NCBI RefSeq assembly: GCF_000020365.1
Contig: NC_012108.1
Coordinates: 4,100,001 to 4,164,000 of the forward strand
DNA from: Desulforapulum autotrophicum HRM2
GTDB lineage: Bacteria > Desulfobacterota > Desulfobacteria > Desulfobacterales > Desulfobacteraceae
Direction: 5' to 3'
Length of the DNA: 64,000 nt
The position numbers and the translations under genes are program-made. Below, piece after piece: positions 30,352 to 37,990 of this stretch (its first letter is position 1; each line of letters opens with the position of its first letter). The notes below the pieces were generated by a model. The model was not told the origin of the DNA and did no database searches. It worked only from the letters and a program-made list of their open reading frames with translations.

Positions 30352-31315
30352 AATTTTGTAAAAAATGTGTAATGCCTGATACTAAACCTGATCTTCATTT
30401 TGATAACGAAGGCGTTTGTGATGCCTGTCGGTCTCAAGAGATGAAAAACAATAAAATTGATTGGGGAAAAAGAGAAAAAGAATTTTTATCTATTGTTAAC
30501 TCACATAAAAAACATCCTGATTATGATTGTGTGATAGGTGTAAGTGGAGGAAAAGATTCAACATATATCGTAATTAAAGTTTTAGAATTGGGATTAAACC
30601 CCCTATGTATTTGTTTTGAGCCAACCATCCCCACAACGATAGGAAGAAAGAATCTGGATAATTTGAATGGATTAGGCATCGATTTAATTCATGTAAAAAG
30701 GAATCCTGTAGTATATAAAAAACTGGCAAAAGAAGCGATAAAAAGAGTTGGAGATTCTGAATGGCAAAATCATCTGGGAATTTTTACAGTGGTTCCACAT
30801 TTTGCTATAAAATTTAATATCCCTCTAATTATCTGGGGAGAAAGTCCTCAAATAGAGTATGGTGGACCGGCTGCAAGTAAAAATCGAAATATTTTAGACA
30901 GACAATGGTTGGAAGAATTTGGTGGACTGCTGGGTAATCGGATCTCAGATATGATTGGTGTTGATGGGATAACAAAAAGAGATCTATCATTATATTTTTA
31001 TCCTGAGGAAAAAGATATAAAAAGGGTCGGGGTGACCGGATTATTCCTGGGTTATTATTTTAAATGGGATTTAAGAAAAATTTTAAAAAAATCTATTGCT
31101 CATGGTTTTTCACCGGCTAATAGGCCTGTAGAAACAACCTATGAGAACTTTGAAAATTTGGATTGTTACAGTAATCATTTGCATGATTATTTAAAGTATC
31201 TGAAATTTGGTTTTGGCAGGGCTACTGATAATGCTTGCCTGGATATTAGGCTTGGTTATATAAGTCGAGAAGAAGGTGTACGATTAATAAACAAGTATGA
31301 TGGTATACCTCCTAA
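30348..31315 (+). pseudogene. PseA/WbpG-type N-acetyl sugar amidotransferase, 5' part (interrupted)
   Basis: The frame runs to a stop at 31358. Residues 1 to about 322 match the N-acetyl sugar amidotransferase family: two Cys pairs at the N-terminus (CKKC and CDAC), the ATP-pyrophosphatase loop GVSGGKDSTY, and WGESPQIEYGG. The last 14 residues (NLDEPEPKRVGQCG) do not look native. The missing C-terminus reappears in frame at 33213-33389, beyond an inserted element. In Pseudomonas, WbpG with HisH2 and HisF2 makes acetamidino groups, and Campylobacter PseA does this on pseudaminic acid. All active-site motifs seen are in this part, but loss of the last 55-60 residues probably abolishes or weakens activity. 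Confidence 0.85.
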
Positions 31316-31388
31316 CCTGGACGAGCCAGAACCAAAAAGGGTTGGCCAGTGCGGTTAACCTTATTCATATGAAAATAGTATAAGTCCG

Positions 31389-31526
31389 GTGAACGAAAAC
31401 AGGTATACCCTACGCTCATTCTCGCAGCCCGTCCATGGGCTGCTGCGAGGGAAATGGCAGCTCTTTCAGCGTCCATGCTGACCGCTGCCATTTAACCCGC
31501 TTCGGGAGATACCTGTTTCCGTTCAC
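31389..31526. repeat. Cruciform-like palindromic element, copy B
   Basis: The outer arms at 31389-31406 and 31509-31526 pair over 18 positions with one mismatch, which becomes a G-T wobble if read on the minus strand. Inside are CTCGCAGCCC/GGGCTGCTGCGAG (31421-31449) and AAATGGCAGC/GCTGCCATTT (31452-31461 with 31485-31494). It is the reverse-orientation relative of copy A at 13679-13806. Several stem positions differ from A in both partners (for example CGGCAG to TGGCAG with its complement). Confidence 0.8.
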
Positions 31527-31656
31527 CTCTGCTGTCGTATTTTAAAATTTATGGTTCCAGTCAGAAAACTAACCTCGCAGGTTCAAAAAGTTTCTATGAT
31601 TCCAAATACGTAGTATAATAATTTCCAAAATATGCAGATGTTAAAGGAGGTTAATT

Positions 31657-33177
31657 ATGTTACTGACTGAAAGATATTCCGATCAAATATCTGGCGTTTT
31701 GCACTGTTATGACCGCATTATTATTCAAGGTACAATTCCTGGAATCTGCTTTGCTGCTGGGATGACAAGTTATCTCTACATGAAGAAAATCAGAATTTTT
31801 GATTATCCAAAATTTGCAGCCCCTTTTAAAGACGAAATTCGAAACAATGCTGAAGACGTTGCTTCAAAGAATGGCCTTGAAATTGAATTTGTTCGCAAAA
31901 GAAACGTTCGCAAAGAAAAAATAATTGAAAAGGTCATTAATGAACGTGGTGATCATCCTGGCCTTGTTCATATCCTTTCCGCTATGGAGGCTTGTCCTTC
32001 CTATAGACCCTGGCATAATAAAAAAACTGGGAAAACCTACCTGAAAGGAACCCAGGGAAAATGTTTACATTATTATTTTTATTTGATCGATGAAGATTTG
32101 GGGCTTTGCTATATCCGGGTCCCTACATGGTGCCCGTTTAGATTACAAATATATTTCAATGGGCATAATGCCCTCAATTCTGCCATGAGAAAAGAAGGTA
32201 TTCAAAGTGTAATACGGGACAATGCAATTTTTCAAACGGAGTCATTTGAATCTGCTCAAAAATTAAGTAACGATCTAAACATAAAGCACATTCATGAGAA
32301 ACTCGATGGATTTGCAAGCCTTTATTGTCCGGCTGTCAAGCATTTCCCCTTGAGTTACCATTGGAGTATTATGCAGGTCGAGTATGCGACAGACATTGTT
32401 TTTAAACGTCAGGAAGACTTAAAACTGATTTATGAAAATTTAACTAGAACTGCTATTCACTCTGTTAAACCCGAAAATATAGCTACTTTTCTTGGAAAAA
32501 AGCTCCATCCATTATATCAAGATGAGGTGGGTAATAACTTTTCGACAAGGATAGAGGGAACATGCGTCAAATTCAAAATGGGTGCAAATTCGATAAAAAT
32601 GTATGATAAATACGGCATTATTCTCAGAATAGAAACGACCACAAATAATGTCTCTTTCTTTAAACACTACCGTGAGGTAGAACATCGTGATGGAACAACT
32701 TCAATGAAATTGGCACCTCTGAAGAAAGGTTTATATAGCCTGGGGCCTTTAACCAGAATACTGTTTAATGCCAACAATCGGTTCCTTAAATTCATCTCAG
32801 ATATTGTTGATCCAAGTGCTGGGATTAAAAAACTAAAAAAAGTTTCAAAGACCGTTGTCAAGAATGATCGGCCGTTTAGAGGATTCAATTTCTTCAGTGA
32901 GGATGACATGAAGATATTACACTCATTAATATCTGGAGAATTTACAATCAGTGGATTTCAAAACAGAAATATTCGATTAAAGCTTGGATCTTACTCAAGC
33001 AGCCAAATTTCAAGAATTTTAAAAAGATTGCATACTCACGGTATGATTAAAAAAATAGCCCACACTTACAAATACTATTTGACACGATTTGGCAGTCAGG
33101 TAATCACCATGGGAATGAAATTGAAAACCATGGTAATAATTCCTGAATTAGCAAAGAGTTATGATGAAACAGCATGA
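31657..33177 (+). CDS. Unclassified 506-residue protein of the inserted element
   Basis: The gene starts after a strong AAAGGAGG site. The N-terminal part contains ERYSDQISGVLHCYDRIIIQ, then GDHPGLVHILSAMEACPSY, a Lys-rich WHNKKTGKTYL loop, CLHYYFYLIDEDLGLCY and VPTWCPFRLQIYFNGHN. The last 90 residues look like a winged helix (SEDDMKILHSLISGEF, SSSQISRILKRLHTHGMIKK). I recall related multi-copy proteins of unknown function in other Proteobacteria and Acidobacteria. I see no DDE, serine or tyrosine recombinase, HUH or reverse-transcriptase motif. Being the only gene in an insertion, it is probably the mobility protein or a closely associated factor. That is inference. Confidence 0.7.
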   Translation: MLLTERYSDQISGVLHCYDRIIIQGTIPGICFAAGMTSYLYMKKIRIFDYPKFAAPFKDEIRNNAEDVASKNGLEIEFVRKRNVRKEKIIEKVINERGDHPGLVHILSAMEACPSYRPWHNKKTGKTYLKGTQGKCLHYYFYLIDEDLGLCYIRVPTWCPFRLQIYFNGHNALNSAMRKEGIQSVIRDNAIFQTESFESAQKLSNDLNIKHIHEKLDGFASLYCPAVKHFPLSYHWSIMQVEYATDIVFKRQEDLKLIYENLTRTAIHSVKPENIATFLGKKLHPLYQDEVGNNFSTRIEGTCVKFKMGANSIKMYDKYGIILRIETTTNNVSFFKHYREVEHRDGTTSMKLAPLKKGLYSLGPLTRILFNANNRFLKFISDIVDPSAGIKKLKKVSKTVVKNDRPFRGFNFFSEDDMKILHSLISGEFTISGFQNRNIRLKLGSYSSSQISRILKRLHTHGMIKKIAHTYKYYLTRFGSQVITMGMKLKTMVIIPELAKSYDETA

Positions 33178-33212
33178 TTTTTTTGCCATAAAAACAAGAA
33201 AATCAGAGATAA

Positions 33213-33389
33213 GAAACTAAAAAGGCGATTAAAAAATATTTAGAATATACGGGATTTAAAAGAACAGAGTTCCAAGGAATTATTGATTCATTTACCAATA
33301 AAAAAATCTTTAAGAGAGATGATGAAGGGCACTTTTTAAAAGATATTGATGGTTCATTGATCAGGAAAGAAGAATATGTCGTCAGATAA
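33213..33389 (+). pseudogene. PseA/WbpG-type amidotransferase, severed 3' part
   Basis: In frame with the stop at 33387-33389, this stretch encodes 58 residues including AIKKYLEYTGFKRTEF, GIIDSFTNKKIFK and SLIRKEEYVVR. This is the usual C-terminal pattern of the amidotransferase (a short helix followed by an (E/T)EF..IxDSFxNxxIxK region). No start codon with a ribosome site precedes it. It overlaps the hisH start by 14 bases, the coupling expected of the original intact gene. Joined to the 5' part, the protein would have about 380 residues, the normal family length. Confidence 0.8.
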
Positions 33390-34005
33390 GAAAATCGCTA
33401 TTATTAACTACCACATGGGTAATTTAAGATCTGTTGAAAAGGCTTTCCAAAAAATTGGTGTAATTGCCATCATTACAAATGACCATCGGGAGATTAAAAG
33501 TGCTGATAAAATTGTATTGCCAGGGGTTGGTGCTTTTAATGAAGGAATGGAGAAATTAAAAGAATTAAAGTTAATTGATCCATTAGAAGAAGCTGTCCTG
33601 GAAAATAAGAAATTTTTTCTTGGAATATGCTTGGGGATGCAACTCCTTGGAACTAAAAGTTATGAAACAGAAGAAACACCAGGGTTGAATTGGATTGAAG
33701 GGGATGTCGTAAAATTTAATGTTAAAGACTTAAAAGTTCCCCATGTCGGTTGGAATAATATATTCTACACCCGTAAAAACTTTCTTTTTCAAAACATTCC
33801 AGATCAAACTGATTTTTATTTTGTACACTCATACCATTTTAGACCTGATATAAAAGATACTTTAAGCCAAACAAATTATGGGATTGATTTTACATCATCA
33901 GTGAATAGGGATAATATTTATGGATGTCAATTCCATCCTGAAAAAAGCCAAAAATTTGGTTTCGAGATGTTAAAGAATTTTGCAAATTTAAAAAATGATG
34001 AATAA
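33376..34005 (+). CDS. HisH-like glutamine amidotransferase for sugar amidination
   Basis: The 209-residue class I glutamine amidotransferase has the nucleophile elbow FLGICLGMQLLG (Cys about 84) and the His-Glu pair in CQFHPEKSQKFG near 180. Its place between the amidotransferase and a HisF-like gene, far from any histidine genes, argues for the HisH2/WbpG/HisF2 set. That set feeds ammonia to the sugar amidotransferase rather than to histidine synthesis. It is intact, AT-rich like its neighbours, and its stop touches the hisF start (TAAATG). Confidence 0.88.
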   Translation: MSSDKKIAIINYHMGNLRSVEKAFQKIGVIAIITNDHREIKSADKIVLPGVGAFNEGMEKLKELKLIDPLEEAVLENKKFFLGICLGMQLLGTKSYETEETPGLNWIEGDVVKFNVKDLKVPHVGWNNIFYTRKNFLFQNIPDQTDFYFVHSYHFRPDIKDTLSQTNYGIDFTSSVNRDNIYGCQFHPEKSQKFGFEMLKNFANLKNDE

Positions 34006-34034
34006 ATGTTAAAACATAGATTGATACCTTGTGT
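34006..34034 (+). pseudogene. HisF-like cyclase, first nine codons, cut by transposon
   Basis: ATG at 34006 encodes MLKHRLIPC and the first two bases of a Val codon. This matches the start of HisF-type proteins. The reading frame is lost where the transposon begins at 34035. The rest of the gene starts at 37064 on the other side. Taking out the transposon and one GTGT copy restores PCVLLKDW without a gap. Confidence 0.85.
34031..34034 (+). repeat. GTGT target-site duplication, left copy
   Basis: GTGT precedes the transposon end at 34035, and the identical GTGT follows the other end at 37064-37067. Removing one copy restores the hisF frame exactly. Confidence 0.75.
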
Positions 34035-34103
34035 TGTAGATTCCTAAGCATTAATCTCTTAAAAATCCCAAGATTTGCTACAAAGAACTTTTTCATCAAT
34101 AGG

Positions 34104-34132
34104 AAAGCCGGAAGGGGTTTCCTTCCGGCTTT
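34104..34132. terminator. Strong 12-bp hairpin inside transposon left end
   Basis: AAAGCCGGAAGG (34104-34115) pairs perfectly with 34121-34132 around the 5-base loop GGTTT. It is flanked by A on one side and T on the other, so it could stop transcription in both directions. It lies 72 bases past the ATPase stop. Confidence 0.7.
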
Positions 34133-34138
34133 TATCAT

Positions 34139-34176
34139 GTAGACAGCAGTCTACCGCACTGAGCTATCCCTGGCGC
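34139..34176 (-). other. tRNA 5'-half-like sequence inside transposon end
   Basis: Read on the minus strand, the sequence GGGATAGCTCAGTGCGG resembles the acceptor/D-arm region of a tRNA, and it is followed by GTAGACTGCTGTCTAC. The D stem does not pair well and no T arm or 3' acceptor strand follows. It is not a functional tRNA. It may be a captured fragment or chance similarity built on the transposase-binding word GTAGACAGCAG. Confidence 0.35.
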
Positions 34177-34203
34177 TGGAGTCCCCTCACAGGCGCTTCC
34201 GTT

Positions 34204-35046
34204 TCACTCAGATTCGTTGAACCAGTCCGAGTTGTAAAGAATCTCGGCCGTTACGTTTTTCTCATTATGGTAATATGCTTCTTCCAGAGCGACGGTGGCG
34301 GTATTCATTACCCCTCTGCGATTTCCCCTGGTATAAGCGGCGATTAAATCAATAGCATCCTCCGTAAATAAATCTTCTGGAGCCTCAGCATTTTTCAGAC
34401 GGCTGAGGATAAACAGCCGTGTTTCGTACTCATTCATTGTGTTGATCTTCATGATACCGGTAAGGCGGGACCGGATGGGAAGCATGACGTATAGTTCAAG
34501 CTGCCTGGCGAGATTTTCATCTCCCACCAAAACAAGCGATGCAGCGACTGTCTGTTTGGCTGTTCTGAACAAAAGTGAACACAAATCCCATAAGGAATCA
34601 GGTTCAACCCGTTGTGCATCATCAATGATCAAGACAGGATGGCGTGGATTTGTGCTGCCGGATAATGCTTCAATATGCTGCTGTATCCTTGTGATCAATG
34701 GTGTTCCCCGGCCTTTAATATCAACGCCCAGGGCCTGTGCAAGAACCTTTGTGAGGCCGTTTCTTGGATGGCCGGCATAGGGCAGCAGAACAGGCAAATA
34801 AACATTCTTGTCAAGATCTGATATTAATCCATGAATGAGGGTTGTCTTGCCGGAACCGGAAGGGCCATATAAAGCAGTGCTCTTTCCATGGTGAAGCAAG
34901 CGCCTGATGGTTTCCGATTTTCGCTTGTCATCATCAGACATCCACAGTTGACGTTGAATATAGGTATCTGCAAAGGGATGTCGTTTCCATCCAAAAAAAT
35001 CGCCCATGGGCAAAGGTGTTGTGACGTCCATTGTTTTTGATAGCAT
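34204..35046 (-). CDS. AAA+ transposition ATPase (ExeA/TniB-like)
   Basis: The 280-residue protein has Walker A GPSGSGKTT (61-69) and Walker B PVLIIDDAQRV (about 137-147). A RSRLTGIMKI segment and a C-terminal helical region with YTRGNRRGVMNTA are typical of ExeA/TniB-type ATPases. In related elements the ATPase acts in target selection and activates the DDE transposase, as MuB and TniB do. GGAGG precedes the ATG. It starts two bases after the transposase stop. It is intact, so the element may still be active. Confidence 0.88.
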   Translation of the reverse strand: MLSKTMDVTTPLPMGDFFGWKRHPFADTYIQRQLWMSDDDKRKSETIRRLLHHGKSTALYGPSGSGKTTLIHGLISDLDKNVYLPVLLPYAGHPRNGLTKVLAQALGVDIKGRGTPLITRIQQHIEALSGSTNPRHPVLIIDDAQRVEPDSLWDLCSLLFRTAKQTVAASLVLVGDENLARQLELYVMLPIRSRLTGIMKINTMNEYETRLFILSRLKNAEAPEDLFTEDAIDLIAAYTRGNRRGVMNTATVALEEAYYHNEKNVTAEILYNSDWFNESE

Positions 35047-35048
35047 GG

Positions 35049-36257
35049 CTACCTCCTTATTCTATTGGCATTTGAGATCGGGTCAACCGGTTTGGCCGGT
35101 TTCAGTTCAGGCCCGTACCAGACCATATCAAGGTTCCATGGCATGAACCACACGTCTACTCGCTGCCCGGGTAAAGCGTCGATAACCTCATAAATCCGCC
35201 TTTTAAGGCGGATGGTATTGTTCAGGTACACCTTGCAACGGCGTTTCATTCTGAACAGCGGCTCTATTTCTACTGTTTCCGGAAGCGCCTTGCAGGCACT
35301 TTGATGGCTGAGTCTTTTTTGGAGTGGAGATATGCCAAGAGAGCTGTGGATTCGCTTATGGTATGACGCCACCCATTCTCTAAATGCTTTGTTCAGGCCG
35401 TCAAGGGTTTTGGCCGGGGCTTTTTTCCCGTCAAGGAACTGATCCCGGACCGATCTAAAAAAACGTTCAACTTTACCTCGGCCCCTTGGTTTTCCAGGGG
35501 GAGTATGGATTAGGTGTATACCAAGATTGGCACAGACGAATTTAAGGTGCTTGCTGGCGTAGCAGGCCCCGTTATCCGTATAGAATCTGATAGGTTTACC
35601 ATGGGTGCGGACTGAGGCCATAAGTTCAGCCATCATGACTTCAGTACTTTCAGCGGTAAAAAAACCGGCATGAACGATATACCGGGTGGCATCATCTATG
35701 ATTGCATGCAGATACGTCTTACGTTTTTTGCCTTTCTCACGGATTTTAGGGCCATGTAGGAAATCTGCCATCCAAAGTTGACCAAAGAACGAATATGCAA
35801 AAGGCCGTGCAGGTACATGGGCTGCCAGATGGGGATCCCGCTTTAGATTAGCCGTTTGCGCAAACCGGTATAGGGTTGAACGGGCTGGAGATTTTTTATC
35901 CCACAGATTTTCCTGAACCAGTTGGTCCAGCATACGAGAAAGGGTCCATCTTGGATGTTCTTCTCTCAGCTTAAACAGCCGGTCTACAATTGTTTGGGGA
36001 ATCGTTCCATGGGTCCCGATATCTTTCCTGGGGGAATTGTTCAGTGCCGGAAGCCCTCCATTACGGTAACGATAAAACCATTTTTTTAAAGTATCGGGAG
36101 AGTAGGACACAAAATGCCCGTCCAGCTTTCGATATTGTACAGATGAAAGCCGGATTAATGCTTCTTCAAGGGTTTCTTCATCTCCATTTCGGTGGAGAAG
36201 TCTGCTGATAATGCCGTATCTCCATACAGCAAGTTCAGCAAGATCAGGTGTCGCCAT
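35049..36257 (-). CDS. DDE transposase with rve integrase core
   Basis: The 402-residue protein has an N-terminal helix-turn-helix region, an rve catalytic core and a beta-barrel-like C-terminus. The catalytic triad is visible as Asp about 165 in LWMADFLHG, Asp about 228 in FYTDNGACY and Glu about 264 in GRGKVERFF (D-62-D-35-E spacing). I chose the ATG at 36257 (MATPDLAEL), which has a perfect AAGGAGG upstream. A GTG two codons earlier is less likely. The C-terminal segment (VYLNNTIRLKRRIYEV...PGQRV) matches the Mu transposase C-terminal type. Confidence 0.92.
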   Translation of the reverse strand: MATPDLAELAVWRYGIISRLLHRNGDEETLEEALIRLSSVQYRKLDGHFVSYSPDTLKKWFYRYRNGGLPALNNSPRKDIGTHGTIPQTIVDRLFKLREEHPRWTLSRMLDQLVQENLWDKKSPARSTLYRFAQTANLKRDPHLAAHVPARPFAYSFFGQLWMADFLHGPKIREKGKKRKTYLHAIIDDATRYIVHAGFFTAESTEVMMAELMASVRTHGKPIRFYTDNGACYASKHLKFVCANLGIHLIHTPPGKPRGRGKVERFFRSVRDQFLDGKKAPAKTLDGLNKAFREWVASYHKRIHSSLGISPLQKRLSHQSACKALPETVEIEPLFRMKRRCKVYLNNTIRLKRRIYEVIDALPGQRVDVWFMPWNLDMVWYGPELKPAKPVDPISNANRIRR

Positions 36258-36342
36258 GGCCACCTCCTTAATTAAGGGTTAATCATGTGGCCATATCAAC
36301 ATAAACGACTGTAATTAAAAAATGTATGTTTTGTGTTGACGG

Positions 36343-36813
36343 CTATTTTACCCACCTGTCAGGGTAAAAACTTTGGGAAAAATCCCTGGTGAAATCCGGC
36401 CAGAAGCCAAGCGGATTCGTTCCCCAGTTCGTAATTGTTTTTTCTCGAACAAACCATGCCATAAATTTACGGCAAAAAAGCTTAAGCCGTTTTGCAATGC
36501 CTCTTTCAACACCCAGTTTCCTGGCAATCTCAGCCTGGGGCATACCTTTTTTAACCATGGCATGGCAGGATAACAGGGTCCCATACACATGGCGGATCAC
36601 AGGCAAAACAAATTCCGGCAGGATCGAAAAACTTTGCCACGGGCATTCTGGGGTTTTGCACAGATACCGTTGGACTCTGATTTCAACATTATTTACGGGA
36701 TGATTTCTGGGATATGTTCCATTGCGAACCACTAAAGTTCCAGAGCAATGGCAACAGCAAACTTGATTATTTTTCTTGGCAGATGCGTCATTTCTTACTA
36801 TTATGTTTTCCAT
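36343..36813 (-). CDS. Zinc-ribbon/HTH protein of the transposon
   Basis: The 156-residue protein contains CCCHC near residue 20 and CKTPEC near 52, a likely four-Cys zinc ribbon. A helix-turn-helix follows (MPQAEIARKLGVERGIAKRL, about 90-109). It resembles the DUF6431-type accessory proteins often found upstream of transposase-ATPase pairs. A DNA-binding role in recognising element ends is inferred. It is the first gene of the leftward transposon operon, 85 bases before the transposase. Confidence 0.7.
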   Translation of the reverse strand: MENIIVRNDASAKKNNQVCCCHCSGTLVVRNGTYPRNHPVNNVEIRVQRYLCKTPECPWQSFSILPEFVLPVIRHVYGTLLSCHAMVKKGMPQAEIARKLGVERGIAKRLKLFCRKFMAWFVREKTITNWGTNPLGFWPDFTRDFSQSFYPDRWVK

Positions 36814-37054
36814 AAGCAGGGGGGTGGGGTTGTGGGTTTATATTATTTTGGCGAATTTTATTTATACCACAATCCCCCCCTCTTATCCCCCCCAAAAAGG
36901 GGGGGAGGAGGATCACAAGGCATGGGCGGATCCTGCTGTCTACCCCCTTCCTGTCATCAGACAAAAAACAGTCTCATTTTGAAGGACACTCATTTACTCA
37001 TAATTTGTAAATGTATGTGGGATTTTTGGGTATTATAGGGGGATTGAAAAGGAA
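36814..37054. other. Transposon right end, no gene
   Basis: About 240 bp of non-coding end sequence. It holds a C7-A5-G7 hairpin at 36887-36905 and the inverted subterminal word CTGCTGTCTAC at 36933-36943. Both probably serve transposase binding or shield the element from outside transcription. The last 9 bp of the element (37055-37063) form the terminal repeat. Confidence 0.6.
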
Positions 37055-37063
37055 GAATCTACA

Positions 37064-37794
37064 GTGTATTGCTAAAAGACTGGCAGCTTGTTAAAAGCAT
37101 TCAATTTGATTCATATAGGACTATCGGGCATCCTACAACAACAGTTAGAGTCTATAATGCTAGAAATGTTGATGAATTAATTGTGTTAGATATTGATGCT
37201 AGCCTTAAAAATGAAGAAATTAATACTGAAATCATTTCTGATATGGCTGATGAATGTTTTATGCCGTTGACTATTGGCGGAGGGATAGACAATACAGATG
37301 CTATTTATAAAGTTTTAAAAGCAGGAGCAGATAAAATATCAATCAATTCAAAGGCAATTGAAAATCAGCATTTTATCAGAGAAGCAGCTAAAATTTTTGG
37401 TACTCAATGTATTGTCTGCTCAATAGATGTAAAAAATATTAATGGCCAATACGTCGTATATAATAAAAAAAAAGGTTTGATAGATATAGACCCATTGACG
37501 TTAGCAAAAGAATACGAATCAATGGGTGCCGGAGAGATTCTTTTAACATCAGTTGACAATGAAGGTACACAAAAAGGTTATGATTTGGAACTTTTAAGTC
37601 TATTCAAAGAAAAATTACAAATACCATTAATTATTAATGGTGGAATGGGAAAACCTAAACATGGAGTTGATGCAATTCAGGGCGGTGCTGATGCCCTAGC
37701 GGCTGCATATATTTTTCATTTTTCACAATATACTCCGGCAGAGATAAAAAAGGAACTATATAAATTTAACATCCCTGTAAGATTATGTATATGA
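37064..37794 (+). pseudogene. HisF-like cyclase lacking its first ten residues
   Basis: From the right GTGT copy the frame continues as [14 protein letters not shown] and runs 241 residues to 37794. It contains [35 protein letters not shown] and IINGGMGKP, the phosphate-binding loops of the HisF barrel. With the severed codons the protein would have about 251 residues, normal for HisF. The position of the catalytic Asp 11 of histidine-pathway HisF is Leu here, as in WbpF-like sugar partners. A TTG at 37069 might allow weak translation, with GGAAG 14 bases away, but beta strand 1 would be missing. Confidence 0.85.
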
Positions 37795-37990
37795 AAAAAT
37801 AGCGGTGAGGTAGTAAATCATTTTTTCTTATTTCTTAAGGCTTCGGTAATTTTAGTAAACTCATAGTCTATATTTGGTCAGTGATGTGTAAGCGCTCTAT
37901 AAACCGCACCTTGTCACTATCTTTTAACAAACAAGGATAGATTGTGTGAGGAACGAACCACAATTCTAACATCCCGGTCGAGGGAAAGAT

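Larger units (their letters stand above)
31315..33215 (+). mobile_element. About 1.9-kb inserted element carrying a palindrome and a 506-residue gene
   Basis: The amidotransferase coding sequence is continuous in protein terms across this segment but interrupted in DNA, so the segment is an insertion. Boundaries are approximate (left 31311-31320, right 33209-33217). It contains the palindromic element B near its left end, a leader and the 506-residue gene, then only about 35 bases before host sequence resumes. I see no clear terminal inverted repeats or target duplication. The right end (ATAAGAAAC) and the left flank of element B (CATATGAAAA) recall the GTTTC(A/T)TAT words of the 13.4-14.2 kb repeats. 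Confidence 0.75.
34035..37063 (-). mobile_element. 3,029-bp DDE transposon with ATPase and zinc-ribbon partner, inserted in hisF
   Basis: The ends are perfect 9-bp inverted repeats: TGTAGATTC at 34035-34043 and GAATCTACA at 37055-37063. They are flanked by GTGT duplications. Three genes read leftward: a zinc-ribbon/HTH protein, a rve-type DDE transposase and an ExeA/TniB-like AAA+ ATPase. The subterminal word GTAGACAGCAG occurs in inverted orientation near both ends (34139-34149 and 36933-36943), like transposase-binding repeats of TniA/TniB-type elements. TGT...ACA termini plus a transposase-ATPase pair fit the Tn7/Tn552/Mu-like superfamily. I do not assign a named IS family. Confidence 0.9.

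Noticed and set aside
33376-37794. hisH and hisF as histidine biosynthesis genes
   Set aside because: They sit in a sugar cluster beside a PseA/WbpG-type gene, and the HisF catalytic Asp is Leu.
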